From Kibdelosporangium banguiense (GTDB lineage Bacteria > Actinomycetota > Actinomycetes > Mycobacteriales > Pseudonocardiaceae), in contig NZ_JAGINW010000001.1 in assembly GCF_017876405.1 (NCBI RefSeq), forward strand, positions 943,203-1,007,202: a DNA stretch of 64,000 nt, given 5' to 3'. The notes under the pieces are model-generated. The model searched no databases, was not told where the DNA came from, and was given only the letters and a program-made list of their open reading frames with translations. Positions 51,755 through 62,119 of this stretch are shown here, piece after piece; position 1 is the first letter of the stretch, and every line of letters begins with the position of its first letter. The translations under genes were made by a program, and so were the position numbers.

Positions 51755-54700
51755 TGGACAGCCTCGCCGGCTACCGGCTCGAACGCCTGGAGGTCTACAA
51801 CTGGGGCACGTTCGACCAGCGCGTGTGGACGTTCCGGCCGGATGGCCGCGACAGCCTGCTGACCGGGGACATCGGCTCCGGCAAGTCCACGATCGTCGAC
51901 GCGATCACCACATTGCTGTTGCCTGCCAACCGAATCTCCTACAACAAGGCGGCGGGGGCAGACTCGCGAGAGCGTGACCTGCGCTCGTATGTCCTGGGCT
52001 ACTACAAGTCCGAGCGCAACGAGGCGACGGGTGCGTCCAAACCCGTCGGGTTGCGGGATCGCCGGTCGTTCTCGGTCATCCTCGGTTGCTTCACCAATCA
52101 GGGCTACGACTCGACGGTGACCCTCGCGCAGGTGTTCTGGTTCCGTGACGCGTCTGTCGGCCAGCCGGACCGGTTTTTCGCCACGGCCGACCGCGGCCTG
52201 ACCATCGCCGGTGATTTCGCCGAGTTCGGCGGCGACATCGCGACGCTCAAACGCAGGCTGCGCAAGCAGGAAGTCCGGGTGCACGACCATTTTCCCGCCT
52301 ACAGCAAGGACTTCCGCCGTCGGCTGGGCATCGACTCCGACCAGGCCATGGAACTGTTCCACCAGACCGTGTCGATGAAGTCGGTCGGCAACCTGAACGA
52401 CTTCGTCCGCTCGCACATGCTGGAGCCCTTCGACGCGGCCGACTGGACGAACAGGCTGATCGACCACTTCGAGGATCTGACCAAGGCACACGACGCGGTC
52501 CGCAAGGCGCGCGAGCAACTGACCCAGCTCGAGCCGTTGCTCGCGGACTGCGACACGTATGACCAGCTGGACAAGCAGATCGCGTCAGCCCGCGCGCAGC
52601 GCGAGGCGTCGCGGTACTACTGCGCGAGCCGCAAGTCGACGCTGCTCACGGCCCGGATCAGCGAACTCGGCAGTGAGATCGGCGCGCGTCAGGCTGTGCT
52701 GACCGAGGCGAAGGACGAGCTAGAACGGCTGCGCGGCAAGGAAAAAGACCTGACCGTTCAGCGCGCCGGGTGCGGCGGCGACCGCATCGGCCAGATCGAA
52801 GCCGAGATCGCGGCCGAAGAGAAAGAACGCGCGCGGCGTAAGGACCTGTCCGAGCGATATCACACGCTGCTGCACGAAGCCGGGCTCGCGGCCGTGGCGG
52901 ATGCCGCGCAGTTCGCCGTGCGGCAACGTGAAGTCGCACAAAGCGCGGAAGCCCTCGACGAGGCGCAAGCCGACTTGCAGAACCAGCTGACGGACATCAG
53001 CGTGCAGCGCCGTGAGCTCGACGCCGAATCCGCGGAGCTCAACGCGGAGTTGATCAGCCTGCGCGACCGGCGAAGCAACATTCCCAAGCGCATCCTGGAC
53101 GTTCGGGAAGCACTGTGCGGTCAACTGGGTGTGGACGCCGAGGCGTTGCCGTTCGCCGGTGAGCTCATCCAGGTAAGGGCCGAGTGTGCGGAGTGGGAGG
53201 GCGCTGCCGAGCGCCTGTTGCACGGCTTCGGTCTGTCCATGCTGGTGGCGAGTGAGCACTACGCCGCGGTGTCCGACTGGATCAACGAGAAGCATCTCGG
53301 CGTCAAACTGGTCTACTACCGGGTTCCGGAGCGGTCGACCGCCGCGCCGCCCGCATCGCTGCCCAGCGGCAGCCTGTACGACAAGCTGGAGATCAAGGAG
53401 TCGTCGTTCTCGGCCTGGCTTGATCGCGAACTGGCGCACCGCGCGGACTACGAATGTGTCGGGACGATGGCCGATTTCCGGCGCGCGGCCAAAGCCATCA
53501 CCAAGGCCGGGCAGTTCAAGGGCGCTCGTGGCAGGCACGAGAAGGACGACGCCCGCCGCATCGACGACCGCAGGCACTACGTGCTCGGCTGGGACAACCA
53601 GGCCAAGATCGACGCACTGCTCGACCAGGCCAACCAGCTGCACCGGCGGTTGGCCACCCTGCAGCAGCGGGCCCAGGCGCTGACCGGGGAACTGGCCGGG
53701 AAACGCAAGCTCGCCACCACGCTCTCGTTGCTCGCCGAGCGCAGCGGATTCGGTGAGATCGACTGGCAGGCCTCGGTGAACCGCATCGCCGGCCTGACCG
53801 CGGAGAAACGGCGTCTGGAGGAGCAGTCCGACGAGTTGAAGCGGCTCAACGACGAGCTCGAGAACGTTGCCAGGCACATCGCGGAGACAGAGACGGCCCG
53901 GGACGCCGAGACCTCCGCGATCGGCAAGCTCGGCGGCGAGCGTGACACCGCGCAAGGGCAATTGCTTGGCGTGCAACGAGTTCTGGCCGAGCCGGGCCAC
54001 GAATCGGCCCGGGAGTCGTTCCCCTTGCTCGACAAGCGCCTCGGCGGCCGGAAGCCGGCCACGCCCGAGGACTGCGACCGATGCCAGATCGACCTGGCAG
54101 CCGAACTCACCGACGAGGCCGACAAACTCGGCACAAGGCAGAACAAGATCGCCAGCCGGGTGGTCGGGCGGATGGGCGACTTCCGCAAGGCGTATCCGTT
54201 GGAGACCAGCGAGTTCGACAACTCGGTGCAGTCGGCGGGCGAGTACCGCGCGTTGCACGACCGGATCGCGCGTGACGACCTCCCGAGATTCGAGTCGGAG
54301 TTCAAGACCTACCTCAACACCAACACGATCCGCGACATCGCCGGTTTCCACTCCCAGCTGACCAAGCAGGCGGAACTGATCAAGCAGCGGATCGAGACCA
54401 TCAACGACTCGCTGGTCGGCATCGACTACAACCCGGGCCGGTTCATCCGGCTCGAACTGCACCCGACGGTCAACGTCGAGATCCGCGACTTCCGCAAGGA
54501 CCTGCGGGAATGCACCAGCGGGTCGCTCGCAGGCGACGAGGGCGACCAGTACTCGGAGCTGAAATTCCTCCAGGTCAAGGCGATCATCGAACGGTTCAGG
54601 GGACGCGTCGGCCAGACCGAGACCGACCGGTCGTGGACGCGCCGGGTCACCGACGTGCGCAACTGGTTCACGTTCGCGGCGTCGGAACGCTGGCGTGCCG

Positions 54701-55107
54701 ACGACACAGAGCACGAGAACTACACCGACTCCGGCGGCAAGTCCGGTGGGCAGAAGGAGAAACTCGCCTACACGATCCTGGCCGCCTCGCTGGCGTACCA
54801 GTTCAAACTCGACTGGGACAACGACAAGTCGAAGACCTTCCGGTTCGTGGTCATCGACGAGGCGTTCGGCCGGGGCTCCGACGACTCCACGCGGTTCGCG
54901 CTCGGCCTGTTCCGGCGGCTCGGCCTGCAGCTGCTGATCGTGACCCCGCTGCAGAAGATCCACGTCATCGAACCGTACGTCGCGGCGGTCGGCTTTGTGG
55001 ACAACAAGAACGGCGCGAGTTCCCGGCTGCAGACCCTGACCATCGAGGAGTACCGGCAGCGCCAGCTCGCCCACGCCATCGAGACCGCGTCCGCCCCGGT
55101 CAATTGA
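51754..55107 (+). CDS. jetC: Wadjet defence ATPase JetC (SMC/MukB-like)
   Basis: 1117 residues. Walker [10 protein letters not shown] is at 38-46. Long coiled-coil regions (about 250-420 and 620-860) enclose a hinge-like part. The ABC signature [11 protein letters not shown] and Walker [16 protein letters not shown] lie near the C-terminus (about 995-1050). JetC is the SMC-type motor that, with JetA and JetB, extrudes DNA loops, recognises closed circular DNA of small size and passes it to JetD for cleavage, thereby limiting plasmids. All catalytic motifs appear intact. Confidence 0.95.
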   Translation: MDSLAGYRLERLEVYNWGTFDQRVWTFRPDGRDSLLTGDIGSGKSTIVDAITTLLLPANRISYNKAAGADSRERDLRSYVLGYYKSERNEATGASKPVGLRDRRSFSVILGCFTNQGYDSTVTLAQVFWFRDASVGQPDRFFATADRGLTIAGDFAEFGGDIATLKRRLRKQEVRVHDHFPAYSKDFRRRLGIDSDQAMELFHQTVSMKSVGNLNDFVRSHMLEPFDAADWTNRLIDHFEDLTKAHDAVRKAREQLTQLEPLLADCDTYDQLDKQIASARAQREASRYYCASRKSTLLTARISELGSEIGARQAVLTEAKDELERLRGKEKDLTVQRAGCGGDRIGQIEAEIAAEEKERARRKDLSERYHTLLHEAGLAAVADAAQFAVRQREVAQSAEALDEAQADLQNQLTDISVQRRELDAESAELNAELISLRDRRSNIPKRILDVREALCGQLGVDAEALPFAGELIQVRAECAEWEGAAERLLHGFGLSMLVASEHYAAVSDWINEKHLGVKLVYYRVPERSTAAPPASLPSGSLYDKLEIKESSFSAWLDRELAHRADYECVGTMADFRRAAKAITKAGQFKGARGRHEKDDARRIDDRRHYVLGWDNQAKIDALLDQANQLHRRLATLQQRAQALTGELAGKRKLATTLSLLAERSGFGEIDWQASVNRIAGLTAEKRRLEEQSDELKRLNDELENVARHIAETETARDAETSAIGKLGGERDTAQGQLLGVQRVLAEPGHESARESFPLLDKRLGGRKPATPEDCDRCQIDLAAELTDEADKLGTRQNKIASRVVGRMGDFRKAYPLETSEFDNSVQSAGEYRALHDRIARDDLPRFESEFKTYLNTNTIRDIAGFHSQLTKQAELIKQRIETINDSLVGIDYNPGRFIRLELHPTVNVEIRDFRKDLRECTSGSLAGDEGDQYSELKFLQVKAIIERFRGRVGQTETDRSWTRRVTDVRNWFTFAASERWRADDTEHENYTDSGGKSGGQKEKLAYTILAASLAYQFKLDWDNDKSKTFRFVVIDEAFGRGSDDSTRFALGLFRRLGLQLLIVTPLQKIHVIEPYVAAVGFVDNKNGASSRLQTLTIEEYRQRQLAHAIETASAPVN

Positions 55108-55109
55108 CC

Positions 55110-56267
55110 ATGGCAGCCCCAGGGTGGACCGCACCTGCCGATGTCGTGCGGAAACTGCGGCGGCAGTGGGATCGCGGCGAGTTCCTGTCACAGTGCGCGT
55201 CAGGCGAGGCGTGGACACCGCTGTCGGTCGGCCTGCGCAGGCCGAGTGCCCAGGACACCGCCGCCCGGTACGACGAAGTACGTGCCTGGGTCGATCAGTG
55301 GCGGCAGGAACTACGCCTTCGAGTCGAGACAACGACAGTCGGAGGCCGGGTCGCAGGCGTCAACGAACTGCCTGCCCGCGCTTGGATCGACTCGTACGAT
55401 CAGTTGTGGACCGTGCTCGGCGTACGAACCGACGTGCGGAAATTCCTGGACCTGTTGAACGCGACCAAGATCAGCGTTCCGCTGGTCGCCGAGTGGATGT
55501 GTATCAAGCCGATGGAGGTCCTCCGGCACGCCGGCGAGTGGGACAGCCTTGTCCGCACCGTGCTGTGGATCGACGCACACGCGCACTCCGACATGTACCT
55601 GCGGCAGGTCGACGTGCCAGGCGTCGACACCAAGTTCATCGAACGCAACCGCACGATCCTGTCGACGATGCTGGACCGGCAACTGCCCGGGGAACGGATC
55701 GACCGCACCCGGCCACCATCGGACTTCACCGGCCGCTACCTGCTGCGGGCCAAACCCGGCTATGTCCGGTTCCGCCGGCTCGGCACGAACACCGGCTTCA
55801 GCGAGCTGGGCGTGCGGATATCCGAACTGGCGGACACGCCGCTGGATGTGCGCACGGTGTTCGTCGTCGAGAACGAGGTCACGTACCTGGCTTTTCCACC
55901 CGTTGACGACGCTGTTGTCCTCTTCGGCGAGGGTTACGCCGCGACCCGGCTGGAACCGCTGCGCTGGCTGGCGGACAAGGAGCTTGTGTACTGGGGCGAC
56001 ATCGACACGCACGGTTTCGCGATCCTCAACAGGCTGCGCCGCACCTTCGGCCATGCCCGGTCGATGCTGATGGACCGGGCGACACTGCTGGCACACGAAG
56101 GCCAATGGGTTCGGGAACCGAGTCCGGTCGCCGATCACCTCGAGATGCTGGCACCGGACGAGGCCGCGCTGTACAACGACCTCGTCGAGGACGTCTTCGG
56201 GCCAGGCGTCCGCCTCGAGCAGGAACGCGTTTCCTACTCGGCGATCGAACGGGCCGTGAAGAAATAG
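55110..56267 (+). CDS. jetD: Wadjet defence nuclease JetD (DUF3322/DUF2220, TOPRIM)
   Basis: 385 residues, starting 2 bases after the jetC stop. The N-terminal DUF3322 part runs to about 190. The C-terminal DUF2220/TOPRIM part has the glutamate in VFVVENEVTYL (near 252) and the acidic pair in YWGDIDTHGFAIL (near 295), the expected metal-binding residues of the nuclease. It cleaves DNA trapped by JetABC. The gene is complete and closes the operon. Confidence 0.93.
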   Translation: MAAPGWTAPADVVRKLRRQWDRGEFLSQCASGEAWTPLSVGLRRPSAQDTAARYDEVRAWVDQWRQELRLRVETTTVGGRVAGVNELPARAWIDSYDQLWTVLGVRTDVRKFLDLLNATKISVPLVAEWMCIKPMEVLRHAGEWDSLVRTVLWIDAHAHSDMYLRQVDVPGVDTKFIERNRTILSTMLDRQLPGERIDRTRPPSDFTGRYLLRAKPGYVRFRRLGTNTGFSELGVRISELADTPLDVRTVFVVENEVTYLAFPPVDDAVVLFGEGYAATRLEPLRWLADKELVYWGDIDTHGFAILNRLRRTFGHARSMLMDRATLLAHEGQWVREPSPVADHLEMLAPDEAALYNDLVEDVFGPGVRLEQERVSYSAIERAVKK

Positions 56268-56418
56268 CCGATTCGGCTGAACCGGTTCGACACCACCGCT
56301 CGTATGGATAACGAGAAGGTCACGAAGACGTGGTCCCGCCCGGGAAAACCCCGACTCTTCCTGGGCGCGGAACCATCGGACTCGCCGGCCGGCCGTCCTC
56401 ACCGATGCGCGCAGCCCC

Positions 56419-57030
56419 TTGGCCGGCCGGCGAGCCCCTAACTTTCTGGAACCCGGCCGCGGTGAGCGGTGTACAAGGGTTGTCATCACAGACGAGGAAG
56501 CCATAGCCCAGGCAAGGGCAGGTGACCTGGACGCGTACGCAACCCTGGTCGCCCGGTACACCGCGCTCGCGAACCGGACGGCCTTCCTGCTCGGCGCCGG
56601 GCCTGACACCAGCGATGTGGTGCAGGAGGCGTTCGTGAAGGGGTTCCGTGGCCTTAAGTCCTTCAAAACCGGCGCCGCGTTCCGGCCGTGGCTGCTCAAG
56701 ATCGTCGCCAACGAGACCAAGAACCTGCATCGGTCCCAGCGCCGCCGTGGGCTGATGGAACTGCGGGTCGCGCAGATGCAGGACCCGGTCGACCACCGGG
56801 ATCCGGCTTCGGTCGCCGTCCGGGACGCGGCGAGGACCGCCTTGCTCAACGCCATCAAAACGCTGCCCGACAAGGACCGGGAAGTCGTCACCTGCCGCTA
56901 CCTGCTCGATCTCAGCGAGGCCGAGACCGCGCAAACGCTTGGCCTCGCCAAGGGCACCGTGAAGTCGAGGCTGTCGCGGGCGTTGGCAAGGCTGCGGCCG
57001 TTGCTGGAGGAGGTGGTGGCCGATGAGTGA
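56419..57030 (+). CDS. RNA polymerase sigma factor, ECF/sigma-70 family
   Basis: About 183-203 residues. Region 2 reads AIAQARAGDLDAYATLVARY and DTSDVVQEAFVKGFRGL; region 4 reads LPDKDREVVTCRYLLDLSEA and TAQTLGLAKGTVKSRLSRAL. Family N-termini normally begin only a few residues before DEEAIAQ, but there is no ATG, GTG or TTG there in frame. The TTG at 56419 gives a 22-residue extension; a non-canonical start near 56479 is possible. An ECF-type -35 (GGAACCC) lies at 56448. The gene overlaps the next by 8 bases. Confidence 0.85.
   Translation: MAGRRAPNFLEPGRGERCTRVVITDEEAIAQARAGDLDAYATLVARYTALANRTAFLLGAGPDTSDVVQEAFVKGFRGLKSFKTGAAFRPWLLKIVANETKNLHRSQRRRGLMELRVAQMQDPVDHRDPASVAVRDAARTALLNAIKTLPDKDREVVTCRYLLDLSEAETAQTLGLAKGTVKSRLSRALARLRPLLEEVVADE
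56448..56474 (+). promoter_or_regulatory. possible ECF-type promoter within the 5' part of the sigma gene
   Basis: GGAACCC at 56448-56454 and GTAC at 56471-56474, 16 bases apart. If real, transcription starts close to the family-type N-terminus and the sigma factor may drive its own gene. It conflicts with the TTG start, so one of the two readings is wrong. Confidence 0.3.
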
Positions 57031-57703
57031 CGATCTCGAGGCCGCTCTCCGCAGCCTGGGCACGCAGATCGAGATTCCGGACCCGCCCGACGTCGCGGCG
57101 AGCGTCCGCAAGCGCATCGCGCAGAAACAGAAGCGCCAGATCCTGCGACCAGTGCTGATCGGGTTGCTGGCGTTGCTGCTGGCCGGAGCGGTCGCGTTCG
57201 CGGTGTCGCCGGATGTCCGGGCAGGCGTCGCGCGGTTCTTCGGGTTCGCGGGCGTCGAGTTCCGGCAGGACTCGCCACCGCCGCTCCCAGTCACGCCGCT
57301 GATGCCTGGCGAGCGCGTGATCAGCCTCGACGAGGCCAAGGACAAGTTCGGTGTGCGCGTACCCACGGCACTGGGCGCGCCCAAGGAGGTCCGGGTCGTC
57401 GACGGGCGCGTCGTCTCGTTGATCTACGACGACCTCCGGCTGGACGAGTTCGACGGCGAGTTCGGCCCGGCGATGGGAAAGTTCGCGCAGGCCGAGGAGC
57501 TCGAACGGGTGCGGGTCAACGACACCGACGCGCTCTGGATCCCCCGGCCGCACGAACTGTTCTACATCGACCGCACCGGCGCCTGGAAACGCGAATCGGC
57601 CCGCATGTCAGGCAAGACGCTGATCTGGCAGGCCGGGCCCAAGACCATGCGCCTGGAAGGCGACCTGACCAAGCAAGAGGCGATCAAGATCGCGTCCAGC
57701 TAG
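57023..57703 (+). CDS. membrane-anchored protein, putative anti-sigma factor
   Basis: 226 residues. A short cytoplasmic N-terminus (about 45 residues), one membrane helix (LIGLLALLLAGAVAFAV) and an extracytoplasmic domain of about 150 residues with alternating strands. Overlap with the sigma gene by 8 bases and single-pass topology make an anti-sigma role plausible. No HXXXCXXC zinc motif is present, so it is not a ZAS-type anti-sigma. Confidence 0.7.
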   Translation: MSDDLEAALRSLGTQIEIPDPPDVAASVRKRIAQKQKRQILRPVLIGLLALLLAGAVAFAVSPDVRAGVARFFGFAGVEFRQDSPPPLPVTPLMPGERVISLDEAKDKFGVRVPTALGAPKEVRVVDGRVVSLIYDDLRLDEFDGEFGPAMGKFAQAEELERVRVNDTDALWIPRPHELFYIDRTGAWKRESARMSGKTLIWQAGPKTMRLEGDLTKQEAIKIASS

Positions 57704-57708
57704 GACGC

Positions 57709-59169
57709 CTACTGGCGTACTTCCTCCTGCACAGGTTCGGCAACCTGTGCTGGGCTCTCGACGTCGTCCCCACGTCCGCGGCGCCCCTTGAAGAGCTTGC
57801 CGAACACCGGTGGGGCGTGTCCGTCAGAGAAGGAGACCACTGCGAACACCCCGGCCAGCAGCACGCTGAACAGCGAGATCACCTGGTGCTTGATGCCTTC
57901 CACACCGCCGCCCTCGGCCAGTGAGGCCAGCAGGAACTGAGTGATCGCCGTGCCCATGAGCAGCAGGATCACCACCGAGATCTCCCGTCGCGACCGCCAC
58001 ACCCGCAGCCCTGCCCACAGAATGAACGACCACAACGGGATCAGGAAGAACAGCCCGAGCGGAGACAGCAACCGGCCGATCCCCGAGAACACCGGCACGC
58101 GGTATTCCTTGGCGTACGGCGGCTCACCGGAGTCGACCTCGAAACTGCCCTGCGTCGCCGGCCGGGCGATCAGCTGGTCCGAGGCATTCCGGTGCAGGAT
58201 CTCGACCGTGCGCCACGGGTGTTTCAGGTAGAACTTGAGCACGGTGTCCCGGTTGATCAAATGCCGGTACTGCGGGTAGAGCGGATCGCTGTGCGCGGCG
58301 TTCGGCGCCCAGAAGACAAGGCCGACGTATTTGTCGAACGACTCCGGCAGGCCCATGTCACGCAGGTATTCCTGGTTGGGCTGGCCGGTGTCCAGAATGC
58401 TGGTGAAGATCGCGTTGAACATGTTGGCCTCGCGGTACTCCTCGCCCGCGGCCGAACCGCCGCTGGTCTGCGTGAGGTACGTACCCGCGCCGACGATGAC
58501 CACGACCAGGGCCTTCAGCACCCAGTTACGCCGCATCGCCAGCAGCGCCAGGACCAGCAACGGCAGGATGACCAGCGTCTGGACCTTGGCGTTCACGCCG
58601 ACCATCGCGCCGCCGATGAGCACGGCCGTGCCGAAGTAACGCCAGCCGTTGTCCTGCTGCATGACCAGCAGACCGGCCACCATCAGCAGGATCCCCAGGA
58701 ACGCGGCGGCCTCGCTGAGCGGCGCCGCGAAATACCCGAACAGGGCGGAATCGGCCACGACCAGCAGCAACAGGATCGTGACCGCGATCTGCCAGCGGCG
58801 AGTCAGCTTCAGCGCGAGCACAATCATCGCGATACCGAATGCGGCCAGGAAAATGCAGACCGCGCCGAGCAGGTACAGGTTGAAGACCGAATCCAGGCCG
58901 ATCGCGCGGCCCAGCCACGCCACCGGGCGGTCGATCCACATCTGGCTGGAGACGTATTGACTGCTACATGCCGGTGCGGGCGGATAACCCATCTGGATGT
59001 ACTTCTGGAATGTCACGTGATTGCCGCCGCCGAGCTGGCAGAGCAACCGCCATCCGTCACCGTTGTCCGCCATGCCGATGGGTTTCGGCACCAGGAACCG
59101 AATGAACATGACAGCTAGCGACGTCAGAAACACGCCCGCGCCGACTCGGACTCCCTGGTTCCGCAACAC
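57709..59169 (-). CDS. polytopic membrane protein, possible glycan-related transferase (WsfD-like)
   Basis: 486 residues with about ten membrane helices. An early periplasmic-type loop starts PIGMADNGDGWRLLCQLGGG, which recalls WsfD-like hexose transferases and other GT-C membrane proteins with a catalytic Asp in the first loop. A second large loop of about 110 residues lies after helix 7. The cytoplasmic C-terminus is charged. The GTG is 7 bases after TACCAT. It lies 13 bases after the glnE stop on the same strand. The family call is tentative. Confidence 0.6.
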   Translation of the reverse strand: MLRNQGVRVGAGVFLTSLAVMFIRFLVPKPIGMADNGDGWRLLCQLGGGNHVTFQKYIQMGYPPAPACSSQYVSSQMWIDRPVAWLGRAIGLDSVFNLYLLGAVCIFLAAFGIAMIVLALKLTRRWQIAVTILLLLVVADSALFGYFAAPLSEAAAFLGILLMVAGLLVMQQDNGWRYFGTAVLIGGAMVGVNAKVQTLVILPLLVLALLAMRRNWVLKALVVVIVGAGTYLTQTSGGSAAGEEYREANMFNAIFTSILDTGQPNQEYLRDMGLPESFDKYVGLVFWAPNAAHSDPLYPQYRHLINRDTVLKFYLKHPWRTVEILHRNASDQLIARPATQGSFEVDSGEPPYAKEYRVPVFSGIGRLLSPLGLFFLIPLWSFILWAGLRVWRSRREISVVILLLMGTAITQFLLASLAEGGGVEGIKHQVISLFSVLLAGVFAVVSFSDGHAPPVFGKLFKGRRGRGDDVESPAQVAEPVQEEVRQ

Positions 59170-59176
59170 TCAGCGG

Positions 59177-59182
59177 ATGGTA
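59177..59182 (-). promoter_or_regulatory. -10 element TACCAT, leaderless promoter of the polytopic protein gene
   Basis: TACCAT on the minus strand, immediately after the glnE stop codon, 7 bases before the GTG. Confidence 0.45.
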
Positions 59183-62119
59183 CTAGCCGTAGAAGACCCG
59201 CTCGACCACCGCCCTGGCCCGGCGGGTGGTGCGGCGGTACCCGTCGAGGACCTCGCCCGGGTCCACATCCTGGGAGTATCCGAGTGCCCGGGCCACCGCG
59301 AGCAGCTCACGTCCGGACGTCGGCACCTGGTCGCTCGGCTTGCCGCGGACGAGCATCGTCGCATTTCGGACGCTGGTCGCCAGCAGCCACGCGGCGCGCA
59401 ACTCCTCGGCGTCCGATTTGGAAATCAGATGCGCCTCAACCGCAGCCGTCAATCCGTCGAGTGTGCTCGGGGTACGCAGGCTCGGGACTTCGTGCGCATG
59501 CTGTAGTTGCAGCAATTGCACAGTCCATTCGACATCTGCGAGCCCGCCGCGGCCGAGCTTGGTGTGTGTGGTCGGATCAGCACCGCGCGGCAGCCGTTCA
59601 GTGTCCACTCTGGCCTTGATGCGTCGGATCTCGCGCACGCTTGTGGCGTCCAAACCGCCCCGGGGATAACGGAATTCGTCGATCGCATTGATGAAACGCG
59701 CGCCAAGAGCCGGATCTCCCGCGACGAACGACGCCCGTAGCAGCGCCTGCGCCTCCCAGACCTCGCCCCATCGCCGGTAGTACTCGATGTACGAGTCCAA
59801 AGTGCGCGCAAGTGGGCCTTGCTTGCCTTGCGGTCGCAGTCCTACGTCCACTTCGAGCGGCGGGTCCTGGCTCGGCGCGCCCAGCTGGCGCCGCATCGCC
59901 TCGGCGACCGAGGCAGCGAACTTGGCGGCCTCGTCGCCACTGGCCCCCTCGACGGGCTCGCACACGAACATCACGTCAGCGTCGGAGCCGTATCCCAGCT
60001 CGTTACCGCCGAGCCGGCCCATACCGATGATCGCGATCTTCGCCTTCGGCCAGCCACCGGCTTCCACGGACTTCTCGCGCTCCACCGAGGCGAGCGCGGC
60101 CTGCAGAACCGCAGCCCAGATGCTCGACAACGCCCCGCACACAGCGGGCGTCTGCATCAACCCGAGCAAATCGGCGCACGCGACGCGCGCCAGCTCGTGC
60201 CGTCGCAAGGAACGCGCCGCAGCCACAGCACCATGCAGGTCACGATGACGTGCGACGGCCGTACGCAGTGACGACGCCACCTCAGCCGGGTCACGGTTGG
60301 CGAGTTCCTTGGTGTCGGCAAGCAGCCGCAGCACCTCAGGCGCGCGGGCCACCATCTCCGGCACGAGCTTCGACATGCCCAGCAACTGCGCGAGGCGCTG
60401 CACGACCGCACCCTCGTCGCGAAGCAGACGCAGATACCAAGGCGTCGTCGCGAGCGCCTCGGACATCTTGCGGTACGACAGCAAACCACCGTCAGGGTCA
60501 GGTGTGGTCGCAAGAAGGTCCAGCAAGACGGGCAACAACGCGCTCTGGATCGCGGCGCGACGCGAGACACCCGTGGTGAGCGCGTGGATGTGGTTCAGCG
60601 CGCCTTCCGGACTGGCGTACCCAAGCGCGCCAAGCCGGGCCACAGCCTCAGAAGCGGTCAACCGCAACGCTTCGGTCGGCACGTTGGCCACAGCCTCGAG
60701 CAACGGCCGGTAGAACAGCTTCTCGTGCAACCGTCGGACACGGTTGGCGTGCCGCCGGAACTCCGACAGCAGCACCTGCTCTTCCGCGCGGCCACGGTCC
60801 GGTCGTACGCCGGCAGCCCGCGCGAGCCAGCGCAGGTCGACCAGGTTGCTCTCATCCGGGAACAGGTGCGTACGACGGAGTTTCTGCAGTTGGAGCCTGT
60901 GTTCCAAGGTTCGGAGGAACCGGTACGACTCCCCCAGCCCGGCTGCATCCGCGCGGCCGACATACCCGCCGGAGCCCAACGCGGTCAGCGCGGCCGTGGT
61001 CGACCCCAGCCTCAGGTCCTCATCGCTTCGGCCGTGCACAAGCTGCAGGAGCTGCACGGCGAACTCGACGTCGCGCAGCCCACCGCGGCCCAGTTTGAGC
61101 TCGCGTTCGAGGAGTTCGGCGGGGACGTGGTCCTCCACGCGGCGGCGCATCTGCTGCACGTCGCCGACAAAGCCGTCACGGTCCGCGGCCGTCCAGACCA
61201 TCGGCCGCACCACGTCCAGGTATGCCTCGCCCAGTTCGGCGTCGCCAGCCACCGGCCGTGCCTTGAGCAACGCCTGGAACTCCCAGGTCCGCGCCCAACG
61301 ACGGTAGTACGCGGCATGACCGTCGAGGGTCCGCACGAGCGCGCCGGCCTTGCCTTCCGGCCGCAACGCCGCGTCGACCTCGAAGCAGGCGGAATCGGCG
61401 ACCGTCATCATGCGGCTGGCCAGGCGCGTGGCGACGTCCACGTTGTCTTCGCCGACGAACACCACGTCGACATCACTGACGTAGTTGAGTTCGCGGCCTC
61501 CGCACTTGCCCATCGCGATGATCGCCAGGCGCGCGTCGTTCGGGCCTTGCTCGGCCTGCGCCACGACAAGCGCCGCACGCAACGCTTCCTCGGCCAGCTC
61601 GGTCAACCGGGCGGTCACGTCGTCGAAATTCGGTGCGCCGAGATCGGGCTCGACCAGATGACCGAGGTCGTCGGCAGCGATCTCGAGCAGCTGCGCCCGG
61701 TAAGCCGAGCGCAACGCGCGGACAGCCTCCGGCCCCGTCAGGCCCTCGACCGCGGAGATCAGGTCAAGGCTGGAGCCGTCGCTGAGCGCGTGGCAGCTGT
61801 CCGGGTTGGCGACCAGGAAGTCCGCGAACGCTGTGGACGCACCCAGCACGGCGATCAACCTGCCGCGCAGCGCCCTGTCCCCGCGCAACGCGTCGTCCAG
61901 ACGTGGCCAGCCGGCGCCTGCCGATTCACGCAGACGATCCATGCCGCGCAGCGCCAAGTCAGGGTCCGGACTACGCGACAGCGCGGTCAGCATCGGCTCG
62001 GCCCCCTTCACCGGGCCGCCGTCATCCCACCATCCGGCGGCTCTGAGCGCGGCGTCGGCACGATCGTCCGTCAGCCCGAAGCGGGCAGTGGACGGGACGG
62101 TACGAGCGCGATCAGCCAT
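59183..62119 (-). CDS. glnE: bifunctional glutamine synthetase adenylyltransferase/deadenylylase
   Basis: 978 residues, full length. Two nucleotidyltransferase domains are visible: GKCGGRELNYVSDVDVVFV (about 208-226) and GMGRLGGNELGYGSDADVMF (about 700-720), each with the GS/SD-X-D metal motif, and each followed by a helical domain. GlnE adds or removes AMP on the conserved tyrosine of GlnA (Tyr402 here) according to nitrogen status. In mycobacteria glnE adjoins glnA1 and is essential; here 12 kb of other genes lie between them. The ATG is preceded by TAAGTT at 9 bases. Confidence 0.96.
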   Translation of the reverse strand: MADRARTVPSTARFGLTDDRADAALRAAGWWDDGGPVKGAEPMLTALSRSPDPDLALRGMDRLRESAGAGWPRLDDALRGDRALRGRLIAVLGASTAFADFLVANPDSCHALSDGSSLDLISAVEGLTGPEAVRALRSAYRAQLLEIAADDLGHLVEPDLGAPNFDDVTARLTELAEEALRAALVVAQAEQGPNDARLAIIAMGKCGGRELNYVSDVDVVFVGEDNVDVATRLASRMMTVADSACFEVDAALRPEGKAGALVRTLDGHAAYYRRWARTWEFQALLKARPVAGDAELGEAYLDVVRPMVWTAADRDGFVGDVQQMRRRVEDHVPAELLERELKLGRGGLRDVEFAVQLLQLVHGRSDEDLRLGSTTAALTALGSGGYVGRADAAGLGESYRFLRTLEHRLQLQKLRRTHLFPDESNLVDLRWLARAAGVRPDRGRAEEQVLLSEFRRHANRVRRLHEKLFYRPLLEAVANVPTEALRLTASEAVARLGALGYASPEGALNHIHALTTGVSRRAAIQSALLPVLLDLLATTPDPDGGLLSYRKMSEALATTPWYLRLLRDEGAVVQRLAQLLGMSKLVPEMVARAPEVLRLLADTKELANRDPAEVASSLRTAVARHRDLHGAVAAARSLRRHELARVACADLLGLMQTPAVCGALSSIWAAVLQAALASVEREKSVEAGGWPKAKIAIIGMGRLGGNELGYGSDADVMFVCEPVEGASGDEAAKFAASVAEAMRRQLGAPSQDPPLEVDVGLRPQGKQGPLARTLDSYIEYYRRWGEVWEAQALLRASFVAGDPALGARFINAIDEFRYPRGGLDATSVREIRRIKARVDTERLPRGADPTTHTKLGRGGLADVEWTVQLLQLQHAHEVPSLRTPSTLDGLTAAVEAHLISKSDAEELRAAWLLATSVRNATMLVRGKPSDQVPTSGRELLAVARALGYSQDVDPGEVLDGYRRTTRRARAVVERVFYG

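Noticed and set aside
52720..55332. Long minus-strand frame opposite jetC
   Set aside because: jetC has intact Walker and signature motifs; the opposite frame has none.
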